Part shown: in pieces, positions 15,721 through 23,945 of the stretch | How positions within the stretch are numbered: position 1 is the stretch's first letter | Layout of the letters: every line of letters starts with the position of its first letter | Source of the DNA: Natronomonas salina | Lineage (GTDB): Archaea; Halobacteriota; Halobacteria; Halobacteriales; Haloarculaceae | Direction: 5' to 3' | Assembly: GCF_013391105.1 (NCBI RefSeq) | Contig: NZ_CP058335.1 | Location: forward strand, 3,286,001-3,350,000 | DNA length: 64,000 nucleotides | Notes under the pieces: generated by a model | Database searches by the model: none | What the model was told of the DNA's origin: nothing | What the model saw: only the letters and a program-made list of their open reading frames with translations | Position numbers and translations under genes: made by a program

Positions 15721-16617
15721 ATGCAGGTGCACATCGTCCCGGTCGGGTTCGACTACGACCGGCTCATCGCGCCGCTCGTCCGGGATCAGCTCGACGTGGA
15801 CCGCGTCGTGCTGCTGGAGGGGGCGGTCGGCAGCGAGGCGAACGTCGAGTACTCCCGGAACCTCGCCGACAAGCTCGACAAGGACTTCACGAACCTGCTG
15901 GGCGCCGAGACCGAGCAGTTCGTCGTCGAGGACGTCTACGACTACGACGCGGCCTTCGAGCAGGCCTACGACCTCATCAACAGCGAACTCGACAGCGGCG
16001 GCGAGGTCTGGGTGAACGTCTCGGCGATGCCGCGGACGGTCTCCTTCGCGTTTGCGACGGCGGCCCACTCCATCATGGTCGAACGGGAGGGCGACCGCGA
16101 CCGCATCCACACTTACTACACGGTCCCGGAGAAGTACCTCGAGACCGAACTGGCCGAGGAGCTGCGCGCCCACCGCGACCTGCTCTCGGACCTCCTGGAG
16201 GGCGACGTCGAGGACGACCGCGTCGAGGAGCACCTCGAGGTGGCCGACGACCTGCTGGAGGAGTTCGACGAGCGGGGCACCACCATCGGCGCCAAGAAGT
16301 TCGGCGACAGCCACATCATCGAGCTCCCGGTCGCCTCGTTCTCGAACGTCAAGCCGTTCGAGGAGCTCATCCTCTTCACGCTCGGCGAGCACGGCGAGTT
16401 CGAGTCGGTCTCCGAGCTCGCCCAGACGCTGGCCCGCGAACTCGGCGAGGAGTACACCGACAGCTTCCGCTCGAAGGTCATCTACAACGTCGACCGGCTG
16501 GGCCCCGGCGGGAAGGGGTACATCGAGCAGGAGTCCCACGGCAAGTCCTACCGGACCCGGCTCTCGCGGATCGGCGAACTGTGGGTGCGGTCGCACGCCG
16601 ACCAGTCCGAACTGTAG
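15721..16617 (+). CDS. HFX_2341-type regulator with CARF-like and winged-helix domains
   Basis: This 298-aa soluble protein has an N-terminal Rossmann-like domain (~1-130) with the stretch VWVNVSAMPRTVSFAFATAA. That kind of glycine/serine-rich strand-loop recalls CARF (cyclic-oligonucleotide sensing) domains. A charged helical linker (~140-190) and a C-terminal winged helix (~210-298: ELILFTLGEHGEFESVSELA) follow. In haloarchaea this family is annotated as HFX_2341 transcriptional regulator (DUF6293). A ligand-controlled DNA-binding role is likely but unproven. No CRISPR or nuclease genes lie nearby. It is monocistronic with a strong TATA box. Confidence 0.78.
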   Translation: MQVHIVPVGFDYDRLIAPLVRDQLDVDRVVLLEGAVGSEANVEYSRNLADKLDKDFTNLLGAETEQFVVEDVYDYDAAFEQAYDLINSELDSGGEVWVNVSAMPRTVSFAFATAAHSIMVEREGDRDRIHTYYTVPEKYLETELAEELRAHRDLLSDLLEGDVEDDRVEEHLEVADDLLEEFDERGTTIGAKKFGDSHIIELPVASFSNVKPFEELILFTLGEHGEFESVSELAQTLARELGEEYTDSFRSKVIYNVDRLGPGGKGYIEQESHGKSYRTRLSRIGELWVRSHADQSEL

Positions 16618-16693
16618 TCGAACGGGGCTGCGACCGTGTAGCCGAACGCGGCCGCAGCCGGCGGGAGCCGGCCGCCGATGCCGCGCGGCCCCG

Positions 16694-17464
16694 CTAAATC
16701 CGGTCGCCGGTGCCGCGCGCGGAGGGATTCTTCTCCAGGGACGGAATCTCGCCGGTCTCGACGAGGCTCTTGAACCGATCGAGGATGGTTCCGACCGCGG
16801 CCTCCGGCAGCAGGCGCCCCGCGATCGCCCGCCCGACGGCGCCGCCCGGCGGGTCGAGGGCGACCGTCAGCGTCACCTTGGTCTCCTCGCCGTCCGCCAG
16901 TTCCTCGAAGCGGACGGTCCACTCGTTGGCGACCGCCGCGTCGCCCGTGGAGCGCCAGCGGAGTTCCTCGCCGGGGCGGTCCAGCATGGTCCGGGTCTCC
17001 CACGAGAACTTCCGGCCGAGCGGTCCCGTCATCTCCCAGCGGAGGCGGTTGCCCTCGGCGTCGCTCACCTCGGCGAACTCGCCGAGCAGCCGGGACAGGT
17101 GTTCGGCGTCCTGCCAGTACTCCGAGAGCTCCTCCGCCGGTTTCCCGACGATGATGCTGCGCTCGACGCCGCCCGGGCGCTCGGCGGCCGACGGGTCGCT
17201 CCGGTACACCTCGGACTCGGCGTCGCGGCCGCCGCGCTGGAGCGGGCTCCAGTCGCCGAGCCCACGGTACAGCAGCGCGCCGCCGACGCCGGCGCTGGCG
17301 AGGCCGGCCAGCGACCGGCGCCGGAGCCCGCCGACCAGCATGAAGCCGCCGAGGGCGGTCGAGGCGGCCCGCTCCCAGCCCCGGAGGTCGGCCTCGGCGG
17401 CCGACTCCTCGACGGCCTCCTCGGCCTCGGCCTTCGGCGCCGCGTCCTCGCTGGCGGTCGTCAT
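16694..17464 (-). CDS. SRPBCC-domain protein with short N-terminal membrane region
   Basis: The 256-aa protein begins with an acidic segment. Two short hydrophobic stretches follow (about residues 32-68: ASTALGGFMLVGGL and ASAGVGGALLYRGL), resembling DUF2892/YgaP-type membrane hairpins. An SRPBCC (START-like) domain follows from about residue 92 to 235 (ERSIIVGKPAEELSEYWQDA, later ANEWTVRFEELADGEETKV). Such proteins bind hydrophobic ligands; the ligand is unknown. The ATG at 17464 is preceded by a good Shine-Dalgarno sequence (GGAGGT, 9 nt upstream). A TATA box at 17564-17570 implies a leader of about 75 nt. Confidence 0.82.
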   Translation of the reverse strand: MTTASEDAAPKAEAEEAVEESAAEADLRGWERAASTALGGFMLVGGLRRRSLAGLASAGVGGALLYRGLGDWSPLQRGGRDAESEVYRSDPSAAERPGGVERSIIVGKPAEELSEYWQDAEHLSRLLGEFAEVSDAEGNRLRWEMTGPLGRKFSWETRTMLDRPGEELRWRSTGDAAVANEWTVRFEELADGEETKVTLTVALDPPGGAVGRAIAGRLLPEAAVGTILDRFKSLVETGEIPSLEKNPSARGTGDRI

Positions 17465-17563
17465 CGGCGGCACCTCCCGACCGGCAGTGGCTGTGCGGGT
17501 GCGATTCCCCCGGCCCGTCGCGTATGCGTAGCTTCCAGGAACATGCGAAGTCAGCAACCGTAC

Positions 17564-17570
17564 TATATAA
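17564..17570 (-). promoter_or_regulatory. TATA box of the SRPBCC gene
   Basis: TTATATA on the minus strand is the most AT-rich stretch between the aldehyde oxidoreductase and SRPBCC genes. It predicts a start of transcription near 17540 and a leadered mRNA, agreeing with the visible Shine-Dalgarno sequence. Confidence 0.55.
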
Positions 17571-17693
17571 GGTGGATTCCGGCCTTAGCTTCCGGGCCTG
17601 CAAGTGCAGCAGTGGCCGGTATCCGGCCGCCGCACTATCGCTCGAGCCGGTCGGCTGCTCGGCGTGTTCGAAAGAACGGAAGGTGGGTCTCGC

Positions 17694-19625
17694 TCAGTCG
17701 TCCGCGGGAGCAGGGCTGTCGCCGGCGGAGACGCCGGTGCCGGGCCCGACGTCGATGTCGAGTTCGTCGAGCTTCTCGTCGGTGACGACGCCGTCGACCC
17801 AGCCGCGGTGCTCGTAGTAGGCGTCCTTCATCCGGTCGAGTTCGACCAGGCTCCCCTCGACGCCACCCTGGCCGGGGACGGCGTCCTCGTGACCTTCGAC
17901 GAACCGGTCCGGCAGCGAGTCGTCGGCGCCGTCGAAGCCGGCGAGGTTGTTGTAGTAGCGCTCGAGGTTCCAGACGCGCTCGCCGGCCCGCATCAGCTCC
18001 TCCTCACCGACGTCGCGGCCGGTCATGCCGTTGTACTGCATGACGTACTCCTCGATGCCCTCCGCGAAGGCGTTGAACTTGCAGATGTCGAAGGAGTCGC
18101 TGATGGCGTGCATGTCCTGGAACGTCGCCGAGAGTTCGGCCTTCCCCTCCCACTCGACGGGGTCGACCTTCTCGGGGATGCCGAGGATCTCGGCCGCCGG
18201 GGTGTAGGCCCGCAGGTGGCAGGCCCCGCGGTTCGAGGTGGCGTAAGCGATGCCCATCCCCTTCATGCAGCGCGGGTCGTAGGCGGCCATCGTCTGGCCC
18301 TTGACGTCGAGCCGGCAGTCGTGGGCGTCGAGGGCGTCGGCGACGCCGCTGGCGCCCTCGGCGAGGACGTCAGCGAGGTCGCCCTCCCGGTGGGCGATGC
18401 GCTCGACCATGTCGATCATCTCGTCGACGTCGCCCCACTCGATGCCCTCGTCGATGTAGCCCTTCTCGGAGGCCTCCATCGCCATCGCGAGCATGTTCCC
18501 GGTGTCGATGGTGTCGATCCCGTAGTCGTTGCACTGGTCTATCATCACCGCGATCTTGTCGCGGTCGTCGTTCATCGAGTTCGGACCGAGCGCCCACGCC
18601 GACTCGTACTCGTAGGACTCCATCCGGACGTTCATGTCCTCGCCCTTGTGCTCGACGTCGACCTCGACCTCCTTCTTGCAGGCCACCGGACAGGAGTGGC
18701 AGGTCGGCTCGTCGACGAGGATGTTCTCCCGGACGTTCTCGCCGGAGACGTTCTCGGAGTCGATGTTCGGGTCGTCGGGGTCCGCGTCGGCCTCGTCCTG
18801 GGTCGAGGTGTACCGCCCGTTCCGGGTCGGCAGCCCAGACATCTCCTCGGTGGCGTTCATCAGGACGTTGGTGCCGTACAGCGAGAGGCCGCCCTCGTTG
18901 GGCGCGGTGACTTCCGACTCCTGGATGACCTCCATCGCCTGCTTGTGGCCCTCCTTGAACGTCTCCGAATCCGCGGGTTTCGGCATCTTCGTCGTGGACT
19001 TGACGACGACGGCCTTGAGGTTCTTCGAGCCCATCACGGCGCCGGTGCCGCCCCGGCCCGAGGCACGGTCGTCCTCGTTGACGATGCAGGCGTACTTGAC
19101 GCCGTTCTCGCCGCCCTGGCCGATGGCCATCATCGAGAGGTTCTTCCCGTAGCTCCCGTCGACCTCGGCCTCGAGTTCGTCCCGGGTGTCGTGGACGCCG
19201 GAGCCCCAGAGGTGCGAGGCGTCCCGGAGTTCGACCTCGCCGTCCTCGACGACGGCGTACACCGGGTCCTCGGCCTGCCCCTCGAACAGCAGGCCGTCGA
19301 AGCCCGCCCACTTCAGCCGCGCGCCGGACCAGCCGCCGTGATGACTATCGGTTACGGTGCCGGTCAGCGGCGACTTCGTGCAGACGGCGATGCGTCCGCT
19401 CATCGTCGTCTGGGTGCCCGTCAGCGGGCCGTTCATGAACGCCAGCAGGTTGTCGGGGCCCATCGGGTCGACGTCCGGACCGTTGTCGAAGACGTACTTG
19501 ACGCCCAGCCCCCGCGCGCCGATGTACTTCTCGGCGTCCTCCTGATCTATCCCCTCGTAGTCGACGCTCCCGTCGGTCAGGTCGACGCGAGCGACGTGGT
19601 CGTGGAATCCGCCTAGGTCTGTCAT
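17694..19625 (-). CDS. aor: Tungsten aldehyde ferredoxin oxidoreductase
   Basis: The 643-aa protein oxidises aldehydes to acids with ferredoxin as acceptor, using a tungsten bis-pterin cofactor and one [4Fe-4S] cluster. Cluster ligands are visible as CHSCPVAC (C309, C312, C316) and C515 in DICKFNAFA. The N-terminal pterin-binding part has the family blocks GARGLGVKYVFDNG, FMNGPLTGTQ, SPLTGTVTDSHHGG and ASGRGGTGAVMGSKNLKA. Length fits AOR (~600-650). ATG 19625 gives the usual MTDLGGF start. A GTG at 19640 is also possible, since a TATA-like AGTATTACG sits at about -27 from it. Moco-type genes (moeA at 61797) are distant. It is monocistronic. Confidence 0.93.
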   Translation of the reverse strand: MTDLGGFHDHVARVDLTDGSVDYEGIDQEDAEKYIGARGLGVKYVFDNGPDVDPMGPDNLLAFMNGPLTGTQTTMSGRIAVCTKSPLTGTVTDSHHGGWSGARLKWAGFDGLLFEGQAEDPVYAVVEDGEVELRDASHLWGSGVHDTRDELEAEVDGSYGKNLSMMAIGQGGENGVKYACIVNEDDRASGRGGTGAVMGSKNLKAVVVKSTTKMPKPADSETFKEGHKQAMEVIQESEVTAPNEGGLSLYGTNVLMNATEEMSGLPTRNGRYTSTQDEADADPDDPNIDSENVSGENVRENILVDEPTCHSCPVACKKEVEVDVEHKGEDMNVRMESYEYESAWALGPNSMNDDRDKIAVMIDQCNDYGIDTIDTGNMLAMAMEASEKGYIDEGIEWGDVDEMIDMVERIAHREGDLADVLAEGASGVADALDAHDCRLDVKGQTMAAYDPRCMKGMGIAYATSNRGACHLRAYTPAAEILGIPEKVDPVEWEGKAELSATFQDMHAISDSFDICKFNAFAEGIEEYVMQYNGMTGRDVGEEELMRAGERVWNLERYYNNLAGFDGADDSLPDRFVEGHEDAVPGQGGVEGSLVELDRMKDAYYEHRGWVDGVVTDEKLDELDIDVGPGTGVSAGDSPAPADD

Positions 19626-19760
19626 AGTAACGTGTGTCACTAGCTAGACGGACCCATACGTCGTAATACTTGCCGACGAGATGTAACCGGAAAGGGTTAC
19701 GCGGGCGAACGGGCCAGCGACAGCGAGCAGTTGAAGTCCCAGCGCCCTCATCCCTGTGCC

Positions 19761-20153
19761 GTGACACGCTCGCTGCCGCCGGCGCCCCGGCCGCTCCGCT
19801 ACGCCGGGGTGGCCGCCTGCGCAGTCGTTATCCTCTACGCCTCGGTGCTCGAACCGGGCGACGGCGCCGCCACGACGCTCTTCGGCGTCGGCGCGACCGT
19901 CTACCTGCACTTCCTCGCCTACGGGGGGCTTGCCGGCGCCATCGGGTACGCTCGACTGGCCGCGGACGGTCGGACGTTGGCCGCGGCGGCTGGTACCGCG
20001 ACGCTGTTCGGCGTCATCGTCGAACTCGTCCAGGGGACAATTTCCTATCGGACGATGAGCGCCTTCGACGTGGTCGTCAACGGCGTCGGGGGCGTCGCCG
20101 GAACGCTGCTGTGGCGCGGTCTCGCTCCGCTATTCGGCGCGGAACGACCGTGA
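19761..20153 (+). CDS. VanZ-like membrane protein
   Basis: The 130-aa protein has three to four hydrophobic segments and the VanZ pattern: VYLHFLAYGGLAGAIGYARL, then FGVIVELVQGTI...MSAFDVVVNGVGG with the conserved E-x-x-Q and D-x-x-x-N. The role of the family is unclear; VanZ gives low-level teicoplanin resistance in bacteria, whereas archaea have no peptidoglycan. GTG 19761 is used as the start because the 10 in-frame residues before it are not conserved in appearance. It is divergent from aor. Confidence 0.82.
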   Translation: MTRSLPPAPRPLRYAGVAACAVVILYASVLEPGDGAATTLFGVGATVYLHFLAYGGLAGAIGYARLAADGRTLAAAAGTATLFGVIVELVQGTISYRTMSAFDVVVNGVGGVAGTLLWRGLAPLFGAERP

Positions 20154-20308
20154 TAAGCACTCCCCGGGATGCCCACGGCGAGCGCCAGTCAGGCCGTGAC
20201 GCCGCTGGTGTCGGCTATCTCGCTATCGTATCAGTCCGGTGTTCGGACCTGGTGAGGGACTGAGCATCCCCGACCTGGATGCAAAAGTCCCGAAAGGGGG
20301 ATGAGGTA

Positions 20309-21442
20309 TCAGTCCCGGACGCTGGCCTCGCCCTGCTCCGATGCCGACACCCACGACCCGGTCGGCCTGAATACGTACACCGTCCCGCCGTCGATGACGT
20401 AGTAGGACCCGTCACCGACGTCCTCGATGACGCGCTCGTCGCCGTCGATGGCGACGTCGACGAGGCCGCCCAGGGTGTCGGCCTCGACGAGCGGACCGGT
20501 ACGGAGTTCCCCCGGCACGCGGCCGCGGGTGATCCACTCGTCGAGTTCGTCGCGGGTCCGTCGTTCGAGGACGCGTCGCCGGACGTGGTCGGGCGGTGAG
20601 ACCCGCCCCAGGAGGCGACCGACCGCGAGGGCAGCCAGTCCTCCCAGCCCAGCGACGAGCGCGAGCGGGCCGCCGACTGCCCCCAGCGGATCGCCCGACC
20701 CGCGGACCGTCCGATGCTTGACGAGCACGGGTCTGGACTCGGCGGTGTGCTCCTCGTCGAGAACCGTGTAGGTGTTCCCCTTCGCGTCGAGGGGTAATCT
20801 CGTGGTCTCGACGCCAGCGACGGGTTGCTCGTCGACCATCCCCGTCGTGTGGGTCCGGGCGAGCAGCGTCGCCTCGACCGTCCCGGGCGTGCCGCCGACC
20901 TCCCCCTCGATCTCCTCGACCCGCTCGGAGAGCGCCTCGACGTCGAGGCTGAAGGGAACGACGACCGTGCCCGCAGGCCCCTCGACGCCCTCGGTCGCGA
21001 GTCGCTCCGAGGTCTCCCAGTAGACGTCCCCGCCGTCGACGGAGCGGAGCTGCAGCGAGAGGGTCGTCTCGACCGCCACGTCCTCCACGTCGGTGGCCCT
21101 GTAGTCGTGCGTGTAGGTGCCGTTCAGCTCCGGCGCCATCCGGACGACGAAGTTCCGCCGGTCGTCGAGGCGCGTCCCCACCGGGTAGACGGGATTGTCA
21201 CGCTGGACGGTCGCACCGTAATCGTACCCACCCTCGCCGTCGACGGACCCGGCGACGCGTTCCTCGGTGACCGGCGCCGCGTAGGCGGCGAACGTGAGCC
21301 ACCCGCCGACGAGGGCCACGACGAGCAGCGCCGTGAGGACGACCGGGAGGTGGTCGTCCAGGCGCACGCGAGCGCGGTCGAGAGCCGACGGGTCGTCGCC
21401 GGCTCGGCGGTCGGCGGACGCCTCGAGGCCGTCAGGAAGCAC
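20309..21442 (-). CDS. DUF5305 membrane-anchored protein
   Basis: The 377-aa protein has an N-terminal membrane helix (about 33-53), a large extracytoplasmic beta-rich domain (about 60-260) and a second membrane helix (about 268-293). It ends in a cytoplasmic tail of about 80 residues that may form a small domain (DGSYYVIDGGTVYVFRP). This is the DUF5305 pattern, widespread in haloarchaea and often found beside signal peptidases and TasA/DUF1102-type secreted proteins. Its start overlaps the end of the upstream gene by 11 bp, so the two are co-transcribed. A role in assembly or anchoring of the secreted subunits is inference. Confidence 0.82.
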   Translation of the reverse strand: MLPDGLEASADRRAGDDPSALDRARVRLDDHLPVVLTALLVVALVGGWLTFAAYAAPVTEERVAGSVDGEGGYDYGATVQRDNPVYPVGTRLDDRRNFVVRMAPELNGTYTHDYRATDVEDVAVETTLSLQLRSVDGGDVYWETSERLATEGVEGPAGTVVVPFSLDVEALSERVEEIEGEVGGTPGTVEATLLARTHTTGMVDEQPVAGVETTRLPLDAKGNTYTVLDEEHTAESRPVLVKHRTVRGSGDPLGAVGGPLALVAGLGGLAALAVGRLLGRVSPPDHVRRRVLERRTRDELDEWITRGRVPGELRTGPLVEADTLGGLVDVAIDGDERVIEDVGDGSYYVIDGGTVYVFRPTGSWVSASEQGEASVRD

Positions 21443-21947
21443 AGTTCGGATTCACCTCCCCGTTCGTCGTCCGCGTCGCCACGACGGTGACGCCACCGGT
21501 GGCGGTCAACTCGACGGTCGCGCGGGCGGCCGCCAGGTCCCGGGTCTCGTCGCCGCAGCTAATCTCGACGCGCCAGTCCGCGTCGCCTCCGTCCGTGACG
21601 ACGGCGACGGTCAGCGCCGGGCTCGAGTCGTCGCCGTAGGACACCAGTTCGGCGCTCACGTCGCCGGTCGTGGTCGTGTCGTACGTGCCCGCGTTGTCGA
21701 ACAGCGAGTAGATCGGAGCCGACTCGCCGGCGCCGACCGAGACGGCGGCCCCGCTCGCATCCGTCTCGTCGCGGATGCCGAGGTAGGAGTCCGCGTCCCC
21801 GGCGACGGTTACGGACATCCCCCGGTCCGCGCTGGTGGCGACGAACGCGCCGCTCGTGCCCCCCGCGAGGAGGACCCCGAGGAGCACGAGGGCGGCGCCG
21901 GCCAGCCGGAACCGGCGATCGCCGCCGGTCCCGCGGGTTGGTCGCAT
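21432..21947 (-). CDS. Secreted TasA/DUF1102-like protein
   Basis: This 171-aa protein has an N-terminal membrane/signal helix (residues ~14-34, AGAALVLLGVLLAGGTSGAF). Directly after it comes VATSADRGMSVTVAGDADSY, which resembles the mature N-terminus of the neighbouring DUF1102 protein (SADRDMTVTTANDSGSY). Two cysteines near the end (ISCGDET, NPNCAS) could form a disulfide. The rest is beta-rich. Such short single-beta-domain proteins, cleaved by SipW-type peptidases, resemble TasA/camelysin and archaeal bundling-pilus subunits. ATG 21947 was chosen over a GTG at 21968 because a TATA-like GATTAGTTG lies about 30 nt before it. It is co-transcribed with the DUF5305 gene. Confidence 0.72.
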   Translation of the reverse strand: MRPTRGTGGDRRFRLAGAALVLLGVLLAGGTSGAFVATSADRGMSVTVAGDADSYLGIRDETDASGAAVSVGAGESAPIYSLFDNAGTYDTTTTGDVSAELVSYGDDSSPALTVAVVTDGGDADWRVEISCGDETRDLAAARATVELTATGGVTVVATRTTNGEVNPNCAS

Positions 21948-22021
21948 CTGCGCACCCTTTCTGACCACCCCTCTTCAACTAATCGCCGGTCGAGGGAAGA
22001 ACGGGAGTTCGAGGCGACCGG

Positions 22022-22037
22022 CCCAATACGTATTGGG
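22022..22037. promoter_or_regulatory. 16-bp perfect palindrome in a divergent promoter region
   Basis: CCCAATACGTATTGGG is a perfect palindrome between the two divergently transcribed secreted-protein genes. A second short palindrome, CCAATTGG, follows at 22061-22068. The first lies about 45 bp upstream of the TATA-like box of the minus-strand gene. Together they look like binding sites for a dimeric regulator; the identity of the regulator is unknown. Confidence 0.5.
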
Positions 22038-22153
22038 TACGCAACAGAGAGCAACCCAAACCAATTGGCATCAAGGTGAAACGTTCCTGGTCTAATCGAG
22101 TTGGTAAGCATCGAACGCCCCGCAGACGGCGCGGCTCGGTGCGGACAACAACT

Positions 22154-22690
22154 ATGGAACGACGCAACTTCGTCATCGGACTCGGAGGAATCGCAGCGAG
22201 CGCAGGCCTAGTCGCCGGATCGGGTGCGTTCTCGCAAATCAGTGCAGACAGGGACATGACCGTTACAACCGCGAACGACTCGGGTTCCTATATCTCGCTG
22301 GCACCTGTTTCGGACACGAGTGAATACGCTAGTACGACTACAGATGGTCACGTACAGCTCCATTTCGGTGATATTAATGGTGCAGTTGTCAACGACAACG
22401 CAGTCTCCTGGTTCGACAATCTCGTCGAGATCGGGAACCACGTCAACAATTCTGTGTTGATTAATTATAAAATCCTTGATGGGTCTGGGACAGAGGTTAC
22501 GACCTCAGGGATTACCCTTTACCAGGGTTCCCGGGATACCGAACTTGTTGATGCATCTATTGGTCCGTACGATAGTAATAATTCAGCTCCCAGTACACTC
22601 GTATTCGGAGTGGAGATCGATACGGCGAATGGAACGCTACCGACAACTACTCAAGTTGAAATTACTGCAACTGAAGACACTACTGTCTAA
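22154..22690 (+). CDS. DUF1102 secreted protein (TasA-like)
   Basis: The 178-aa protein starts MERRNFVIGLGGIAASAG, with a hydrophobic signal helix. The DUF1102-type junction GSGAFSQISADRDMTVTTAN follows, then a beta-rich domain rich in Asn, Thr and Ser with many N-glycosylation sequons. DUF1102 proteins are abundant haloarchaeal secreted proteins; relation to TasA-type filament subunits is inferred. From about 22440 the GC content falls to roughly 45% and codons such as ATT, AAT, ACT and TTA appear. That is unlike any neighbour and suggests recent replacement or transfer of the mature part. ATG 22154 gives the family start; GTG 22076 would add 26 Arg-rich residues. Confidence 0.82.
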   Translation: MERRNFVIGLGGIAASAGLVAGSGAFSQISADRDMTVTTANDSGSYISLAPVSDTSEYASTTTDGHVQLHFGDINGAVVNDNAVSWFDNLVEIGNHVNNSVLINYKILDGSGTEVTTSGITLYQGSRDTELVDASIGPYDSNNSAPSTLVFGVEIDTANGTLPTTTQVEITATEDTTV

Positions 22691-22751
22691 GCGGCTCTAA
22701 CTCCGAGCCACATATTTCCCGGCTCACTCCCACTACGGTACATTTTCTACA

Positions 22752-23846
22752 GTGCACCCGACGCTCCGCTCCGTCCCGTGGCTACGAACGATCCTCGTGC
22801 TCGGAGCCGCGGCGATGGTCCTCGGCGCGGCGTTCGGCCAGCCCGTCCTGCTCGCGTACGTCGAGACCGGCAGCATGGAACCGACCATCGAGACCGGCGA
22901 CGGGTTCGTGGTCGTCCCTGCGGTCGTCGCGGGGGACCCCGAAGTCGGCGACGTCGTCGTCTTCCAGGCCGAGTCCATCCAGGGCGGCGGACCCACCACC
23001 CACCGGATCGTCGGCGAGACGGACCGGGGGTACGAGACCAGGGGCGACGCCAACCCGTTCACCGACCAGGACGGCGGCGAGCCGTACGTGACGGCCGACC
23101 GCGTCAGCGCGAAGGCCGTGACCGTCGGCGGCGACCCGATCGTGATCCCGCACCTCGGGACCGCGATCATGTCTCTGGAGGGCGCGCTGTCGACCGCGAC
23201 CGACTCGATCCCCGTGAGCGGGACCTCGGTGCTCGTCGCGCTCGGCGCGCTCCTGATCGCCGCTGGGACGTTCCTCGGCGGCCGGAGCGTCGACCGGGAC
23301 GTCGCGCGGAGCCGGTGGCGGCCGGGGAGCTATCCGACCTCGGAGCTGCTGCTCGCCGGTGCCGTCGCGTTCGCCGGCGTCACGGTCGCGGGGACGGTCC
23401 TCGCGTCGGGCCCCGCAGTCTACGGCCTGGTCGCGGTCGACGGGGGAGACGTCGACGACCCCCTCGTCGTCGAACCTGGCGGGACGACGACGCTCACCCG
23501 CCAGGTCGAGAACCCGGGACTGGTCCCCACAGTCGTCGTCTACGACGGGGGGCCGGGCGTCGAGTCGACGCCGGAATCGCGGCTCGTCGCGCCGCGAGGT
23601 TCGGCGTCGTTCTCGGTGACGATAGCGGCCCCGGACGAGCCGGCGCGGTTCGAGCGCGGCGCGTACGAGCATCACTACCCGGCCGTGCTCCCGCCGTCGC
23701 TCATCGCCGCGCTCCATGGCGTCCACCCCTGGCTCGCCCTGGCCGCGACGGCCACCGTGTCCGGCGGTGCCGTCGTTCTCGTCGGCCGGTTCGTACTGCC
23801 GGCGGACCGCATCCGCGTCCGGAGTTCCGCTCGTCGGCCGTGGTAA
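22752..23846 (+). CDS. sipW: Signal peptidase I, SipW/archaeal S26B type
   Basis: The 364-aa protein is a membrane signal peptidase that uses a Ser-His mechanism. The catalytic Ser is in TGSMEPT (S41), the catalytic His in TTHRIVGE (H84) and the supporting Asp in RGDANPF (D99). N-terminal and several C-terminal membrane helices flank the domain. About 180 residues after the peptidase contain an extracytoplasmic beta domain and more helices, making it twice the length of a minimal Sec11. It follows the DUF1102 gene by about 60 bp on the same strand, so a dedicated role in cleaving the neighbouring secreted proteins is likely. It starts with GTG. Confidence 0.93.
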   Translation: MHPTLRSVPWLRTILVLGAAAMVLGAAFGQPVLLAYVETGSMEPTIETGDGFVVVPAVVAGDPEVGDVVVFQAESIQGGGPTTHRIVGETDRGYETRGDANPFTDQDGGEPYVTADRVSAKAVTVGGDPIVIPHLGTAIMSLEGALSTATDSIPVSGTSVLVALGALLIAAGTFLGGRSVDRDVARSRWRPGSYPTSELLLAGAVAFAGVTVAGTVLASGPAVYGLVAVDGGDVDDPLVVEPGGTTTLTRQVENPGLVPTVVVYDGGPGVESTPESRLVAPRGSASFSVTIAAPDEPARFERGAYEHHYPAVLPPSLIAALHGVHPWLALAATATVSGGAVVLVGRFVLPADRIRVRSSARRPW

Positions 23847-23945
23847 ATACCCGAGCAGTGAGCACCCATCAGTGACCTCTTCGGCCCGATACAGCTCCTG
23901 AGGTGGGGGCCGAACTCATGTTGAGAGGGTGACTTATCTGCGGAA

